Shown here: one piece after another, positions 8,973-18,470 of the stretch
Numbering within the stretch: position 1 is the first letter of the stretch
Layout of the letters: every line of letters starts with the position of its first letter
Source of the DNA: JAKASV01 sp963754845
Lineage (GTDB): Bacteria > Babelota > Babeliae > Babelales > Vermiphilaceae
Direction: 5' to 3'
Assembly (NCBI GenBank): GCA_963754845.1
Contig: CAVWHE010000006.1
Location: forward strand, 16,595-80,594
DNA length: 64,000 nt
The notes under the pieces: generated by a model
The model's database searches: none
Seen by the model: the letters and a program-made list of their open reading frames with translations, nothing else
What the model was told of the DNA's origin: nothing
Translations under genes and position numbers: made by a program

Positions 8973-10165
8973 ACAAAGGCAATAACAGCAAGAGTCCTCT
9001 CTGAAGAACGCCCTGCGACAGGGGGAAGGCCCTATGCGGGAGGCACCAACAGCCTGTTGGATCCTATTTTAAGAGAACCTCTGTGGGAGTGAATGCCCTA
9101 TGACTGGGGGAAGGCCCTGCGCGGGCGGCGGAATTAATGCCCTACGCGGGCATGCGCCAAAGGGAGGGTTGCGCCGCCCAACCTCCCTCTGGACTCCCAA
9201 GGGCGCCAACAGCCTGTTGGATCCTCTCCCGCGCGGTTATCCACGACACGACTTAATGGCTTGCCTTGCAGGGCAAGACAAACCATACGTCGGTCATGGG
9301 ACGCGCTACCGGAAGCGCGAGGCGCGCACAGACCAAGGGGTGGTCAACTCCCCTTGGATCCCCAAAGGCAATAACAGCAAGAGTCTCTCTGAAGAATGCC
9401 CTGCGACAGGGAGAACGCCCTATGCGGGCGGCGGAATTAATGCCCTATGCGGGCGGCACCAAAGGGAGGGTTGCACCACCCAACTCCCCTTGGATCCCAA
9501 AGGCAATAACAGCAAGAGTCCTCTCTGAATGCACTATGATGGGGAGAACGCCCTATGCGGGCGGCGGAATTAATGCCCTACGCGGGCATGCGCCAAAGGG
9601 AGGGTTGCGCCGCCCAACCTCCCTCTGGACTCCCAAGGGCGCCAACAGCCTGTTGGATCCTCTCCCGCGCGGTTATCCACGACACGACTTAATGGCTTGC
9701 CTTGCAGGGCAAGACAAACCATACGTCGGTCATGGGACGCGCTACCGGAAGCGCGAGGCGCGCACAGACCAAGGGGTGGTCAACTCCCCTTGGATCCCCA
9801 AAGGCAATAACACCAAAAGCTTGTTTTGAATGCCCTGCGACAGGGAGAACGCCCTATGGCGGGCGGCGGAATTAATGCCCTATGCGGGCGGCACCAAAGG
9901 GAGGGTTGCGCCGCCCAACCTCCCTCTGGACTCCCAAGGGCGCCAACAGCCTGTTGGATCCTCTCCCGCGCGGTTATCCACGACACGACTTAATGGCTTG
10001 CCTTGCAGGGCAAGACAAACCATACGTCGGTCATGGGACGCGCTACCGGAAGCGCGAGGCGCGCACAGACCAATCCCGCGCGTATATCCATGACACGACT
10101 TAATGGCTTGCCTTGCAAGGCAAGACAAACCATACGTCGGCCATGGGACGCGCTACCGGAGGTAT

Positions 10166-10346
10166 ACCTGAATGGCGCGCGGTGAGCGCGCGCAGGTTGC
10201 CAGCAATTCTATGAAAATTCACGCGAAAATAATCCAAAGCAACCAGATCGTGGAAAAATATTTTCCGGCAATCGCTGATGTTCTGCACCGGTGTTAGCCG
10301 CTTTTATGCAAGAGGTCTGCCTTCTATGAATGTGCCTTGGTATCAT
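10166..10346. repeat. Unique centre of the giant palindrome
   Basis: This stretch separates the two arms and is not repeated within the window. It contains a GC-rich hairpin, GCGCGC-ggtga-GCGCGC, near 10175-10192, and then AT-richer sequence. A GGTATACC palindrome at about 10160-10167 sits at its left border. No ORF or promoter is convincing. Confidence 0.6.
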
Positions 10347-10894
10347 TCCGGTAGCGCGTCCCATGACCGACGTATGGTTTGTCTTGCCCTGCAAGGCAAG
10401 CCATTAAGTCGTGTCGTGGATAACCGCGCGGGAGAGGATCCAACAGGCTGTTGGCGCCCTTGGGAGTCCAGAGGGAGGTTGGGCGGCGCAACCCTCCCTT
10501 TGGTGCCGCCCGCATAGGGCGTTCTCCCTGTCGCAGGGCATTCAAAACAAGCTTTTGGTGTTATTGCCTGGGGTCTCCAAGGGGAGTTGACCACCCCTTG
10601 GTCTGTGCGCGCCTCGCGCTTCCGGTAGCGCGTCCCATGACCGACGTATGGTTTGTCTTGCCCTGCAAGGCAAGCCATTAAGTCGTGTCGTGGATAACCG
10701 CGCGGGAGAGGATCCAACAGGCTGTTGGCGCCCTTGGGAGTCCAGAGGGAGGTTGGGCGGCGCAACCCTCCCTTTGGTGCCGCCCGCATAGGGCGTTCTC
10801 CCTGTCGCAGGGCATTCAAAACAAGCTTTTGGTGTTATTGCCTGGGGTCTCCAAGGGGAGTTGACCACCCCTTGGTCTGTGCGCGCCTCGCGCT
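10347..10894 (-). repeat. Two tandem 274-base copies in the right arm
   Basis: The block 10347-10620 is repeated at 10621-10894 and reads as identical by eye. A third, diverging copy starts at 10895. The same block occurs in the opposite orientation in the left arm, ending near 9313, 9749 and 10050. Near-identity of adjacent copies implies recent duplication or ongoing homogenisation. Confidence 0.85.
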
Positions 10895-11230
10895 TCCGGT
10901 AGCGCGTCCCATGACCGACGTATGGTTTGTCTTGCCCTGCAAGGCAAGCCATTAAGTCGTGTCGTGGATAACCGCGCGGGAGAGGATCCAACAGGCTGTT
11001 GGCGCCCTTGGGAGTCCAGAGGGAGGTTGGGCGGCGCAACCCTCCCTTTGGCGCATGCCCGCGCAGGGCATTAATTCCGCCGCCCGCGCAGGGCCTTCCC
11101 CCAGTCATAGGGCATTCACTCCCACAGAGGTTTTCTTAAAATAGGATCCAACAGGCTGTTGGTGCCGCCCGCATAGGGCGTTCTCCCTGTCGCAGGGCAT
11201 TCAAAACAAGCTTTTGGTGTTATTGTCTGG

Positions 11231-11268
11231 GGATCCAAGGGGAGTTCGGACAATCCCCTGGCGCTCCC
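11231..11268 (-). repeat. Right terminal inverted repeat of the giant palindrome
   Basis: GGATCCAAGGGGAGTT through GGCGCTCCC is the reverse complement of 8936-8972 apart from one extra base. It ends 45 bases before the stop codon of the propeller gene at 11314. Confidence 0.85.
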
Positions 11269-11313
11269 CGTCATAGTGCATGTTAGCGATAAGGAACATT
11301 TAATGTGTGACCA

Positions 11314-13038
11314 CTATACAGTACAACGCAACGCTGCTTGCCAAACGGCAACATCAGGGTACGCACTGCCCGCGCTCGCCGATCCTGCTGCGCAGTACAC
11401 GCAATCACCTGAACACGCGCACCAGTCGACGGCGTTAACAGCACTATTAAACTGCGCCCCTGCGATGGCCTTCAAAACGTGCTCATGCGGGGCCCGTTCA
11501 TAGATGATAACGTTGGCCTGCTGTCCGAGCGCGTTGTCTAAAATTCCGGCAGCGGCCAGATATTTACACGGACAGCTCGGGTACCAAGCGACGCTCTTGA
11601 TGCTTTTAAGACCATTTGCAGCCATCGTTGCACTTGCAAACTCTTTGAGCCCAAGATCATTGGCCAGAGCGTAAAGAACGACGTTTTTCCCCTGCGTATT
11701 TGCCGGCGTGCAACCAACGGCAAGAATGGGCATATTCGGGCACGTGGCACCGGGACAGCACCAGGAAAGCATGTTGACAGCCCCGGAACAGCACCGTTGG
11801 GCAATCGGGCTCGGTTGCCCGATATCGGAGGCCGCTGCATCGGTAAAGGCGTACACAAAGATGACGGGATTGGCGCACACGGGGACCCGTTTAACACGGC
11901 ACGGCGCAGAACCAGAACGGTCGCCATCGACCGACCTGCCGGTGCTCGTTGTAGCGACAGGTGAAACATTTTGAAAAAAGTGTTGGCAACACGGCCACGT
12001 TGAGCCGTTGGAACAACATAGAGTTTGATTGGACTGGCAGTAGGCCATATTGGCACAGTTGCAGCACGGTCCGCCCGGCCCTGACGGCGTGCAGCACGCC
12101 GCGCTGTTGGTCGTGCAGTAATCGTTATGTGAACAAAGACACGCAAGAGTCTCCTGACACGCAGGATTGCTGCAGTTGGGAGTTTCAGGGTCGCACGGCG
12201 TGCCGCCGGCTGCTAATAAGGGCGGGTATCCCGCTCTGCAGCACCACGACAGCGCCATAACCGTGACGGGGGTCTGAAGAGAGTACGTCGGATCGTCAGA
12301 AATGCAGGACTCGGAGTTGTTATAAGGGGGGCCGTAAAAGGAGAGAACGCGCGCTGTTGCTCCGTCAGTTCCTGCTGTTCCCCCGATGGCCAGGCAAGCG
12401 AGGTCAATGGCATCGTCGGTGATATCGGGGACGTACGCACCGCACGACCTACAAAGCCACGCGAGAGAATACAGAGGAGCTCCGTGAGTATAGCCGGTAA
12501 CGCAGTCAAAAGCGAGATCGCCCCCTAGCGTATCAAGCACATATACGAGCACATCGCCCGTGGCACCGCTGCCGAACGACCCGTCGGTAAGGTTGGAACC
12601 GGCAACGGCAAGATAGTACAGGTCATCGCCAGCGTAACACCAGGCAAGGGCGTTGACAGTATTTCCCGTAGCAATTGTCAGCGCCACATCCAAGCTCCCG
12701 GTATCTGTATCGATCGTATAAATACGCACCGTTGCCCCATCGATGGGACTTTGAACACCACCGATAGCGAGCGCACAAAAACTCATACCGGTATCGTCGA
12801 AAAAAGCGTTGGCCGGGCAACACCAGGCGACAGCATTCACGTCGGCACCGTGTATCTCATTGTATTTATAAAGGAGGCTCCCTGAATGGCCGCAGGAACG
12901 TGAAAGCAGCTTTGGAGCAGCGCTGTCCAACGGAGTGCCGGCCCAAAAATACGTTGGTACAAGAGAGAGCAAAACTATCGCGTAACAAAAACCGACACCT
13001 AAAGACGCTGAAACCGAACCGTGCTTTCTGAAAACCAT
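11314..13038 (-). CDS. Secreted cysteine-rich beta-propeller (WD40-like) protein
   Basis: 574 residues with a signal peptide (hydrophobic residues about 13-33). At least six repeats share the pattern VNALAWCC...LAVGG...VxVYxLD, as in VNAVAWCCPANAF, VNALAWCYAGDD, LYSLAWLC, VMALSWCC, VNMLSWCCPG and VNAVDWCACSG. This is the strand layout of a seven-bladed propeller. A Cys- and Asn-rich insert (CCNCANMAYCQSNQTLCC) interrupts the middle. The Cys pairs within blades suggest disulfide bonds and an extracytoplasmic location. AGAGGG lies 7 bases before the ATG at 13038. Such propellers normally bind other proteins; no ligand can be named. It is followed by the giant inverted repeat. Confidence 0.7.
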   Translation of the reverse strand: MVFRKHGSVSASLGVGFCYAIVLLSLVPTYFWAGTPLDSAAPKLLSRSCGHSGSLLYKYNEIHGADVNAVAWCCPANAFFDDTGMSFCALAIGGVQSPIDGATVRIYTIDTDTGSLDVALTIATGNTVNALAWCYAGDDLYYLAVAGSNLTDGSFGSGATGDVLVYVLDTLGGDLAFDCVTGYTHGAPLYSLAWLCRSCGAYVPDITDDAIDLACLAIGGTAGTDGATARVLSFYGPPYNNSESCISDDPTYSLQTPVTVMALSWCCRAGYPPLLAAGGTPCDPETPNCSNPACQETLACLCSHNDYCTTNSAACCTPSGPGGPCCNCANMAYCQSNQTLCCSNGSTWPCCQHFFQNVSPVATTSTGRSVDGDRSGSAPCRVKRVPVCANPVIFVYAFTDAAASDIGQPSPIAQRCCSGAVNMLSWCCPGATCPNMPILAVGCTPANTQGKNVVLYALANDLGLKEFASATMAANGLKSIKSVAWYPSCPCKYLAAAGILDNALGQQANVIIYERAPHEHVLKAIAGAQFNSAVNAVDWCACSGDCVYCAAGSASAGSAYPDVAVWQAALRCTV

Positions 13039-13362
13039 AACGTTGCCCTCTTTTTGAGGCGGTGGCAATCACGTGCTTCTTTTTCAAAAACAACAATCGC
13101 CGCACTCCGTTTTACGCTTCTCCATATGAGCTTGCGTGCCCAGACATGCCAAAAGAACCACCATCATCAGGATATGGCTTCCGGCCTTACCTTTATCAAC
13201 GTAGTTTTGAAGTGCCATGGCATGGATCCCTTTTTTTGCACGTCATCGTTAATTTTGGAACCTCGCGTATCTGCACTGTTATCACGATATCACAACGCCC
13301 AAGCACACCGAAACACTTAACTTTTAAGCGATGGGATTTTTGGCTTAAACAACGAGAATTTT

Positions 13363-14452
13363 TTAGCGTGGCTTTGGTACAAGGTCTTTAAGTGCCTCGT
13401 CGGCGAGCTCTTTCAATTCATCCTCACGTGCCTGTTCATAGGTGAGTCTCTTGAGATCTTTACCGGATGAGTCACGAAAGACAATGCGTGTTTCAGGAAC
13501 ACGAAGATGGTTACCCGACCACTGAGTTTTTTGAAGCGACATAACGATCCTGTGGCGCGTCATGAGCTCGGCCACGCATGGAAAATTCGACTGCGAGCGT
13601 ATGAGACAATCAAAGTGCGTAAGGACAAGCATATCGGTAAGGATGCTTCTTTGGTCTTGTTTGTTATTGCGACTGTAATCCCACATAATTGTTGATCCTG
13701 GAACGCGCGTTTTAAACCTTTCAAGAAGGGCCGCTGGATCTTTGTCATCGGTGAAAATACAGATGTAGAGCGGCCGTTCGCCGATAAGGCGCACGAACCT
13801 GCGCAACTGATCGACGTAAAACTGTTCTGGGGGAAATTTCATGGGCCATCCACCGTCGGCTCCAGAGCGGTGAGCTTCAAAAAATTGCTCCGAATATTGC
13901 GTCGACCCTAGGGCCGGATCGCCACCGGAACCTTTGCGCACGTGAACAGCAACCGAAATGCGACCTTGAGGGATGACGGGAGCAGGTACGGCAACGATAG
14001 GCTGCAGCATAGCTCGGTATTTTTTCGTAAATGACGGGCTCACGTACAACGGCGTCACAAATACCTTGTCCGCACGAGGTGGCAATGGCAAGTATCGAAG
14101 ATTCGAAGGCATCAACGGGGGGTATTTCCCTTATGACAATTTTATGCGCATAGCCTCTTTCAAAGCCCGCGGGGCGCGGTTTCTCATACTTCGATAGCGC
14201 AAAGTAATCATGCCCACGAAAGGGCTTGAAAAAAAACGGGATGTCATACTTGAGTGAAATATATTTTGCTACGCAGTAGAACAAAAGTTGGTCCCCGAGA
14301 CGGCCTCCTCCTTCGTGTGTAATGGCGATGTTTCTTTGTGCCACTGGCTCGCGGACACCGCACGAGCTGTGGACAACCATCACAAACATACCAGAAATGA
14401 TGACAACACAGACCAGAGTGGCACCAATCCTTCGCATGTTTTCTTGTTTCAT
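13363..14452 (-). CDS. Fucosyltransferase-like glycosyltransferase, split by a frameshift
   Basis: The N-terminal frame opens at ATG 14452 (AAGGAG 9 bases upstream). It gives a membrane anchor (about residues 8-28) and HEGGGRLGDQLLFYCVAKY, the GRLGNQ-type motif of family 11 alpha-1,2-fucosyltransferases. The C-terminal frame continues with VAVHVRKGSGGD (compare HxRRGD in that family) and YICIFTDDKDPAALLERF. The two halves are in different frames and meet at a run of six G (14117-14122); joining there gives IREIPPLMPSNLRYL with no stop. It may be an indel error, a pseudogene or a length-variable tract. It lies 56 bases after potD on the same strand, and the product would act on surface or lipid-linked glycans. 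Confidence 0.6.
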
Positions 14453-14507
14453 AAATAGGATCTCCTTATTTTTGTTTTTTGACGGCCTTACTTGGCGTAC
14501 GCGGCTT

Positions 14508-15611
14508 TCAGCACGATCCTCCTGTGTCGTGAGCATCAGCCATGAGTTCTATCCAAATTTCATTGAGAACTTTTTCTGGTATTTTCGCCCTGAAAAAAGC
14601 CATACGGGCGAACTGCGTGTCGGGGGGGCAAAATTGTTCGTTTTCGCTTTTTTGCAAGCGCCTGATCGGCGGGCACATACCGTAAAGTTCGCGGTGGCGC
14701 TCGAGGACATCGGCACGATACAGGTAATTAATAAATTCGTAGGCAAGATCGTCCTTGGTGCTTTTTCCTGCAAGAGCGAAAGAATCTATGACAACAAAAC
14801 CCCCCTCGCGTGGAACGATAAAATCGATATAAGGATGGGTTTTTTTGATGCGCAAAACATCTGGTCCCGTGGCAACAACAACGGGACAACTCTGGCTTAA
14901 AAGGAGATTTTCGGCACCGCTTTCCGTGTACGCTTCGACCCACGCGCGTTGCTCAGAAAGTACTTTTTGTATCGCACGAATATGTTCTGAGCCAATTTCG
15001 TCTTGAGCTCCGAAGAGATAAAAACAGGCAAGGAGAACGGCCTCGCGGGCTGATTCGGGCATACCGACTGTCCAGGACACTTTGTTTTTGTCAAAAATAA
15101 GCCCCCACGAAGCCTCAGGAACCGGACCATTGCCATTGTTATTGAAAAAACGCGTGTCAATCCCGAGGCCGTAAACTGCCCAAAGGTAGGGAAGAGTGTA
15201 TTTGTTGCCCCTATCAAAATAAAGGTCAAGGAGCTTGCCATCGAGTTCGTGCCAAAAACGGATTTTCGTTGTATCTATCCTTTTTATAAGGCCGTCATCA
15301 ACGAGCGCCTGGACGATGTAGTCGGAGGGAATTATAATATCGTAGCCTGTGCCACCTGTCGCCTTGAGTTTGCTAAAAAGCTCTTCATTTGTTTCGTAGT
15401 AGCTCACATTGACCTTGATGCCCGTCTCTCGCTCAAAGGCTTGCAAGCACGTATTGTCAATGAGCATGGGCCATGTGAAAACGTTGATGCTTCGCGAGCC
15501 TTTAAAAAGCTGAATTACGTGAGAGAATCCCACAAAAACGAGGAGTACGCAGAGCCAAAAAACAAACATCAAACTACGTACAGCAACGGTAGTCCAGTGT
15601 GTGCAGAGCAT
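14508..15611 (-). CDS. potD: Spermidine/putrescine ABC transporter, substrate-binding protein PotD
   Basis: 367 residues with an N-terminal hydrophobic anchor (about 12-34). The mature part has INVFTWPMLIDNTCLQAFERE, GTGYDIIIPSDYIV and LPYLWAVYGLGID, which are standard PotD/PotF segments around the polyamine pocket. ATG 15611 is favoured because GGAG lies 7 bases upstream; in-frame ATG 15638 or a TTG at 15662 are alternatives. It closes the potABCD operon. It delivers polyamines in the periplasm to PotB/PotC, which suits an organism that depends on its host for polyamines. The uncleaved-looking N-terminus may be a signal peptide or a tether. Confidence 0.9.
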   Translation of the reverse strand: MLCTHWTTVAVRSLMFVFWLCVLLVFVGFSHVIQLFKGSRSINVFTWPMLIDNTCLQAFERETGIKVNVSYYETNEELFSKLKATGGTGYDIIIPSDYIVQALVDDGLIKRIDTTKIRFWHELDGKLLDLYFDRGNKYTLPYLWAVYGLGIDTRFFNNNGNGPVPEASWGLIFDKNKVSWTVGMPESAREAVLLACFYLFGAQDEIGSEHIRAIQKVLSEQRAWVEAYTESGAENLLLSQSCPVVVATGPDVLRIKKTHPYIDFIVPREGGFVVIDSFALAGKSTKDDLAYEFINYLYRADVLERHRELYGMCPPIRRLQKSENEQFCPPDTQFARMAFFRAKIPEKVLNEIWIELMADAHDTGGSC

Positions 15612-15683
15612 ACGTAGTCTCCGAAGGATTACAAACATTGTTCCCGGCGCTGATATCACCAAAACTTAGTGTATCGCGAACGT

Positions 15684-16469
15684 TTACCCCGTGAAAGAAA
15701 AACCTTTGCGCGTTTGCATGAATGCCATGAGAACAATAATAAAGCTCCCGAAACCAAGGAGGACAACCGAAAGAGCGTTGACCATAGGAGAGCCTCCCGC
15801 GCGTACGGCGGAAAAAATATAGAGGGGTAGCGTTTGCACCTGAGCCCCGGCGCAAAAAAACGCTATCAAGAAATCATCAAGCGATACGACAAAAATAAGA
15901 AGCGATGAGGCCACGAGCGAAGGAGTTAAAAGCGGGAGAATAATTTTGCCAAATGTTTGCAGGTGCGTTGCCCCCAGGTCAAGCGAAGCCTCGCTGAGGT
16001 GTTTTTCAAGTTCAGCATACCGTGCATTGATCGTGGGGACTGCATAACCGAGACCCAGGAGTGTGTGCCCGGCAATAAGGGTCGTGTAACCGAGTGGTAC
16101 GTGAAGAAGCGAGAAAAAACCCAGAAGGCCAACGGCGACGATAACTTCCGGAACAAGGAGGGCCCCGTAAAAGAGTGCAAAAAAGCGACGAAATCTATCG
16201 GGGCTGTAACACACAAGAAAAGCCGCCATCGTTATGCTGAGAAAGACGCTTGAAAGTGCAACAATGAGTGAATCACGCAAGGCAAGCCATGCTTGGCGTG
16301 AGGCAAAAAGCTGCACGTACCAACGCAAGGAAAAGCCTCCCCACTCGTAGGCCACTGATGAGGAACTCAATGAAAAAACGACAAGAACGGCGATGGGAAC
16401 GTAGAGAAAAATAAAAAAAAGGGCAACGAACATCGGCAGAGCTACGCGTGAGCACGATGTGCTTTTCAT
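15684..16469 (-). CDS. potC: Spermidine/putrescine ABC transporter permease PotC
   Basis: A 261-residue permease with six hydrophobic segments. The cytoplasmic coupling loop EASLDLGATHLQTFGKIILP is the EAA motif contacting PotA. FVVSLDDFLIAFF is the characteristic PotC tail segment. It starts 12 bases after potB ends and is followed by potD, as in classical pot operons. It pairs with PotB to form the inner-membrane channel for polyamine import. Confidence 0.93.
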   Translation of the reverse strand: MKSTSCSRVALPMFVALFFIFLYVPIAVLVVFSLSSSSVAYEWGGFSLRWYVQLFASRQAWLALRDSLIVALSSVFLSITMAAFLVCYSPDRFRRFFALFYGALLVPEVIVAVGLLGFFSLLHVPLGYTTLIAGHTLLGLGYAVPTINARYAELEKHLSEASLDLGATHLQTFGKIILPLLTPSLVASSLLIFVVSLDDFLIAFFCAGAQVQTLPLYIFSAVRAGGSPMVNALSVVLLGFGSFIIVLMAFMQTRKGFSFTG

Positions 16470-16481
16470 CTTTGCCTCTCC

Positions 16482-17354
16482 TTATGAGCCACGCGTTTTA
16501 ACAACGCCCGCTTGCTTGCTTAAGTAACGGTATATAAAAAACGACGCGCATACGACAACACAGCTACTTATACACGTAAAAGCCGAGCCCAGGGCAAAAT
16601 TGCGCACCGTCAGATAGTAATACGAAATGAGCGAGCCGACGAACATTTGTTTGCCTCCCCCCAGGAGCGCGGGGATAACAAATTCGCCAAAAACAGGGAT
16701 AAAGACGAGAAAAAAACCCGTACGCACGCCCGGCGAAGAAAGAGGCATGATGACGTGAAGCCACGTTGCCCACCACCGCGCCCCGAGATCAAGTGACGCC
16801 TCAATGAGCCGCTCGTCGAGCTTTTCGAAAATTGCATAGAGCGGCAAAATCATGAAGGGAACGTAGCAGTATACCATGCCCACGTACACGGCCCACGGCG
16901 TGTTGAGTATGTGGACGGGGCTTCCGACAATACCGAGTTTCAAAAGAATGGTATTGAGAAGACCCGCGCGACCAAGCATAAAGAACCATGCGTAGGCCTG
17001 TATGAGAAGGTTGACGCTAAAAGGGAGCATGACGAGAAAAAGGAGGACATTTTTCCAACGCCGGGCACGGCGCGCAATGAAATAGGCGACAGGGTATCCC
17101 ACGACAAGACATACCGTCGCCGTGGAAAATGCCAAAAAGAGCGACCGGCGTATGATGGCCAGGTAAGGCCAATCGATAAAGTTCACGTAATTGCCGAGAC
17201 TCATGATGGAAAATGCCGATGTCGATGATGTCGTCACACAAAAACTTTGCGCAATAACCGTGGTGAGGGGAACGTAAAAAAAGAGGACGATCCAGGCAAC
17301 CGCCGGCATGGAAACAAAAAACGCCACGTCCTTGCGCACTAAAAACTTGAACAT
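16482..17354 (-). CDS. potB: Spermidine/putrescine ABC transporter permease PotB
   Basis: A 290-residue permease. The first helix precedes a periplasmic loop (SLGNYVNFIDWPYLAIIRRS) typical of PotB. Later come the EAA loop EASLDLGARWWATWLHVIMP and the conserved FIPVFGEFVIPALLGGG. Six membrane helices are visible. The ATG at 17354 lies 18 bases after the potA stop, so the genes are co-transcribed. Confidence 0.93.
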   Translation of the reverse strand: MFKFLVRKDVAFFVSMPAVAWIVLFFYVPLTTVIAQSFCVTTSSTSAFSIMSLGNYVNFIDWPYLAIIRRSLFLAFSTATVCLVVGYPVAYFIARRARRWKNVLLFLVMLPFSVNLLIQAYAWFFMLGRAGLLNTILLKLGIVGSPVHILNTPWAVYVGMVYCYVPFMILPLYAIFEKLDERLIEASLDLGARWWATWLHVIMPLSSPGVRTGFFLVFIPVFGEFVIPALLGGGKQMFVGSLISYYYLTVRNFALGSAFTCISSCVVVCASFFIYRYLSKQAGVVKTRGS

Positions 17355-17372
17355 CTGCGCCCCTACACATCT

Positions 17373-18470
17373 CTATTGTTCGAGTATGACCACGTTTTCC
17401 TTCTGCCAGTACATAGTGACTTCATCGTCGTAGTCGATGACTTCCTGGGGAAAGTGCTCCTCATTTTGCTCAAAAACACGCACGACGGCTCCTCCACGAA
17501 TTTGAACATTGTAGCGAGTCGAGCTGCCGTGGTACACGATGGTTTTTACGCTGCCACACACGTGATTGGAAAAACCCGTCAGAGGCTTTTTGCTGATATC
17601 TATTTTTTCAGGACGCAGGCTCATGAGTACAGTGGCACCATGGTGTGCCCACGATTTATCAGGTGGAACAACAACACGACACAGTCCCAGCCCATCGATG
17701 GCAATGGTTGATTCGCCATCTTCAAGATTAAGAATGCCCTTGAAGATATTGGTTGTGCCGACAAATTTTGCAACAAAGGACGACGTAGGAAATTCGTAAA
17801 TTTCCTTGGGCGTCCCGACCTGTTCAACGTCTCCATCGTAGTTCATAATTGCCATCGAATCGGCAACCGTGAGGGCCTCGAGTTGGTCGTGAGTTATGTA
17901 TACGAACGTCGAACCAAGGACATCCTGAAGTTCTATGAGCTCAACGAGCATGCGTTCGCGGAGCTTCATATCAAGCGCAGCAAGCGGCTCGTCAAGCAGA
18001 AGAACGTCTGGTTTATTAATGACGGCACGCGCCAGAGCAACACGCTGCTGTTGGCCACCTGAAAGTTGTTGAATCGAGCGCGTGATCATTTTTTCAAGGT
18101 GGACCATGACGAGAGCGTCGTGCACACGCTCGGCGACGACATCTTCGGCGAAGCCTTTGACGCGAAGTCCATACGCAACATTGTCAAATACGTTGAGATG
18201 AGGGAAAAGAGCGTAGTTTTGAAAGACTGTATTGACGCGCCGTTCGTTGATCGGCATGGCCGTAATGTCCTGATTGCCCAAGAAAATGCGCCCGGCATCG
18301 ACGGATTCAAAGCCGGCAATGAGGCGCAGCAACGTCGTCTTGCCACTTCCGCTCGGGCCTAAAATGGCAAAGAACTTGCCACCGGGTATGGTCAACGTGA
18401 GATCATCGAAAACAACGGCATCGGCAAAGCGTTTCCTGACGTGCTCAAGTCTAATGCTCCTCGTGTCCAT
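17373..18470 (-). CDS. potA: Spermidine/putrescine ABC transporter ATPase PotA
   Basis: 365 residues. Walker A GPSGSGKTT (about 39-47), Q-loop VFQNYALFPHLNV, signature LSGGQQQRVALARA, Walker B VLLLDEPLAALD and the switch His in ITHDQLEAL are all present. A C-terminal TOBE-like regulatory domain ends YWQKENVVILE. The start is the ATG at 18470, giving MDTRSIRLEHV. A longer frame would need a TTG at 18488. The gene's first 20 bases overlap the 3' end of the upstream membrane-protein gene, so expression of the two may be coupled. Confidence 0.95.
   Translation of the reverse strand: MDTRSIRLEHVRKRFADAVVFDDLTLTIPGGKFFAILGPSGSGKTTLLRLIAGFESVDAGRIFLGNQDITAMPINERRVNTVFQNYALFPHLNVFDNVAYGLRVKGFAEDVVAERVHDALVMVHLEKMITRSIQQLSGGQQQRVALARAVINKPDVLLLDEPLAALDMKLRERMLVELIELQDVLGSTFVYITHDQLEALTVADSMAIMNYDGDVEQVGTPKEIYEFPTSSFVAKFVGTTNIFKGILNLEDGESTIAIDGLGLCRVVVPPDKSWAHHGATVLMSLRPEKIDISKKPLTGFSNHVCGSVKTIVYHGSSTRYNVQIRGGAVVRVFEQNEEHFPQEVIDYDDEVTMYWQKENVVILEQ

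Larger units (their letters stand above)
8936..11268. repeat. 2.3 kb giant imperfect inverted repeat made of hairpin modules, non-coding
   Basis: The left arm (8936 to about 10165) and right arm (about 10347 to 11268) carry the same modules in opposite orientation around a roughly 180-base centre. Modules include self-complementary pieces: CCCTGCGACAGGG, CCAACAGCCTGTTGG, CTTGCCTTGCAGGGCAAG, GCGCTACCGGAAGCGC and CCAAGGGG...CCCCTTGG. All three frames on both strands are broken up, and apparent ORFs merely read through palindromes, so I treat it as non-coding. It lies between the end of the propeller gene (11314) and the start of the receptor gene. No transposase is inside. It could be a non-autonomous mobile element, a structural or replication element, or a repeat collapsed or duplicated by assembly. 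Confidence 0.9.

Noticed and set aside
9100..11108. Long ORFs of 140-190 codons on both strands in the repeat field
   Set aside because: They read through short palindromes, occur in matching form on both strands, have no ribosome sites, and produce low-complexity proteins unlike anything known.
8936..11268. CRISPR array
   Set aside because: Repeat units are hundreds of bases, contiguous and inverted; there are no regular short repeats with unique spacers and no cas genes.
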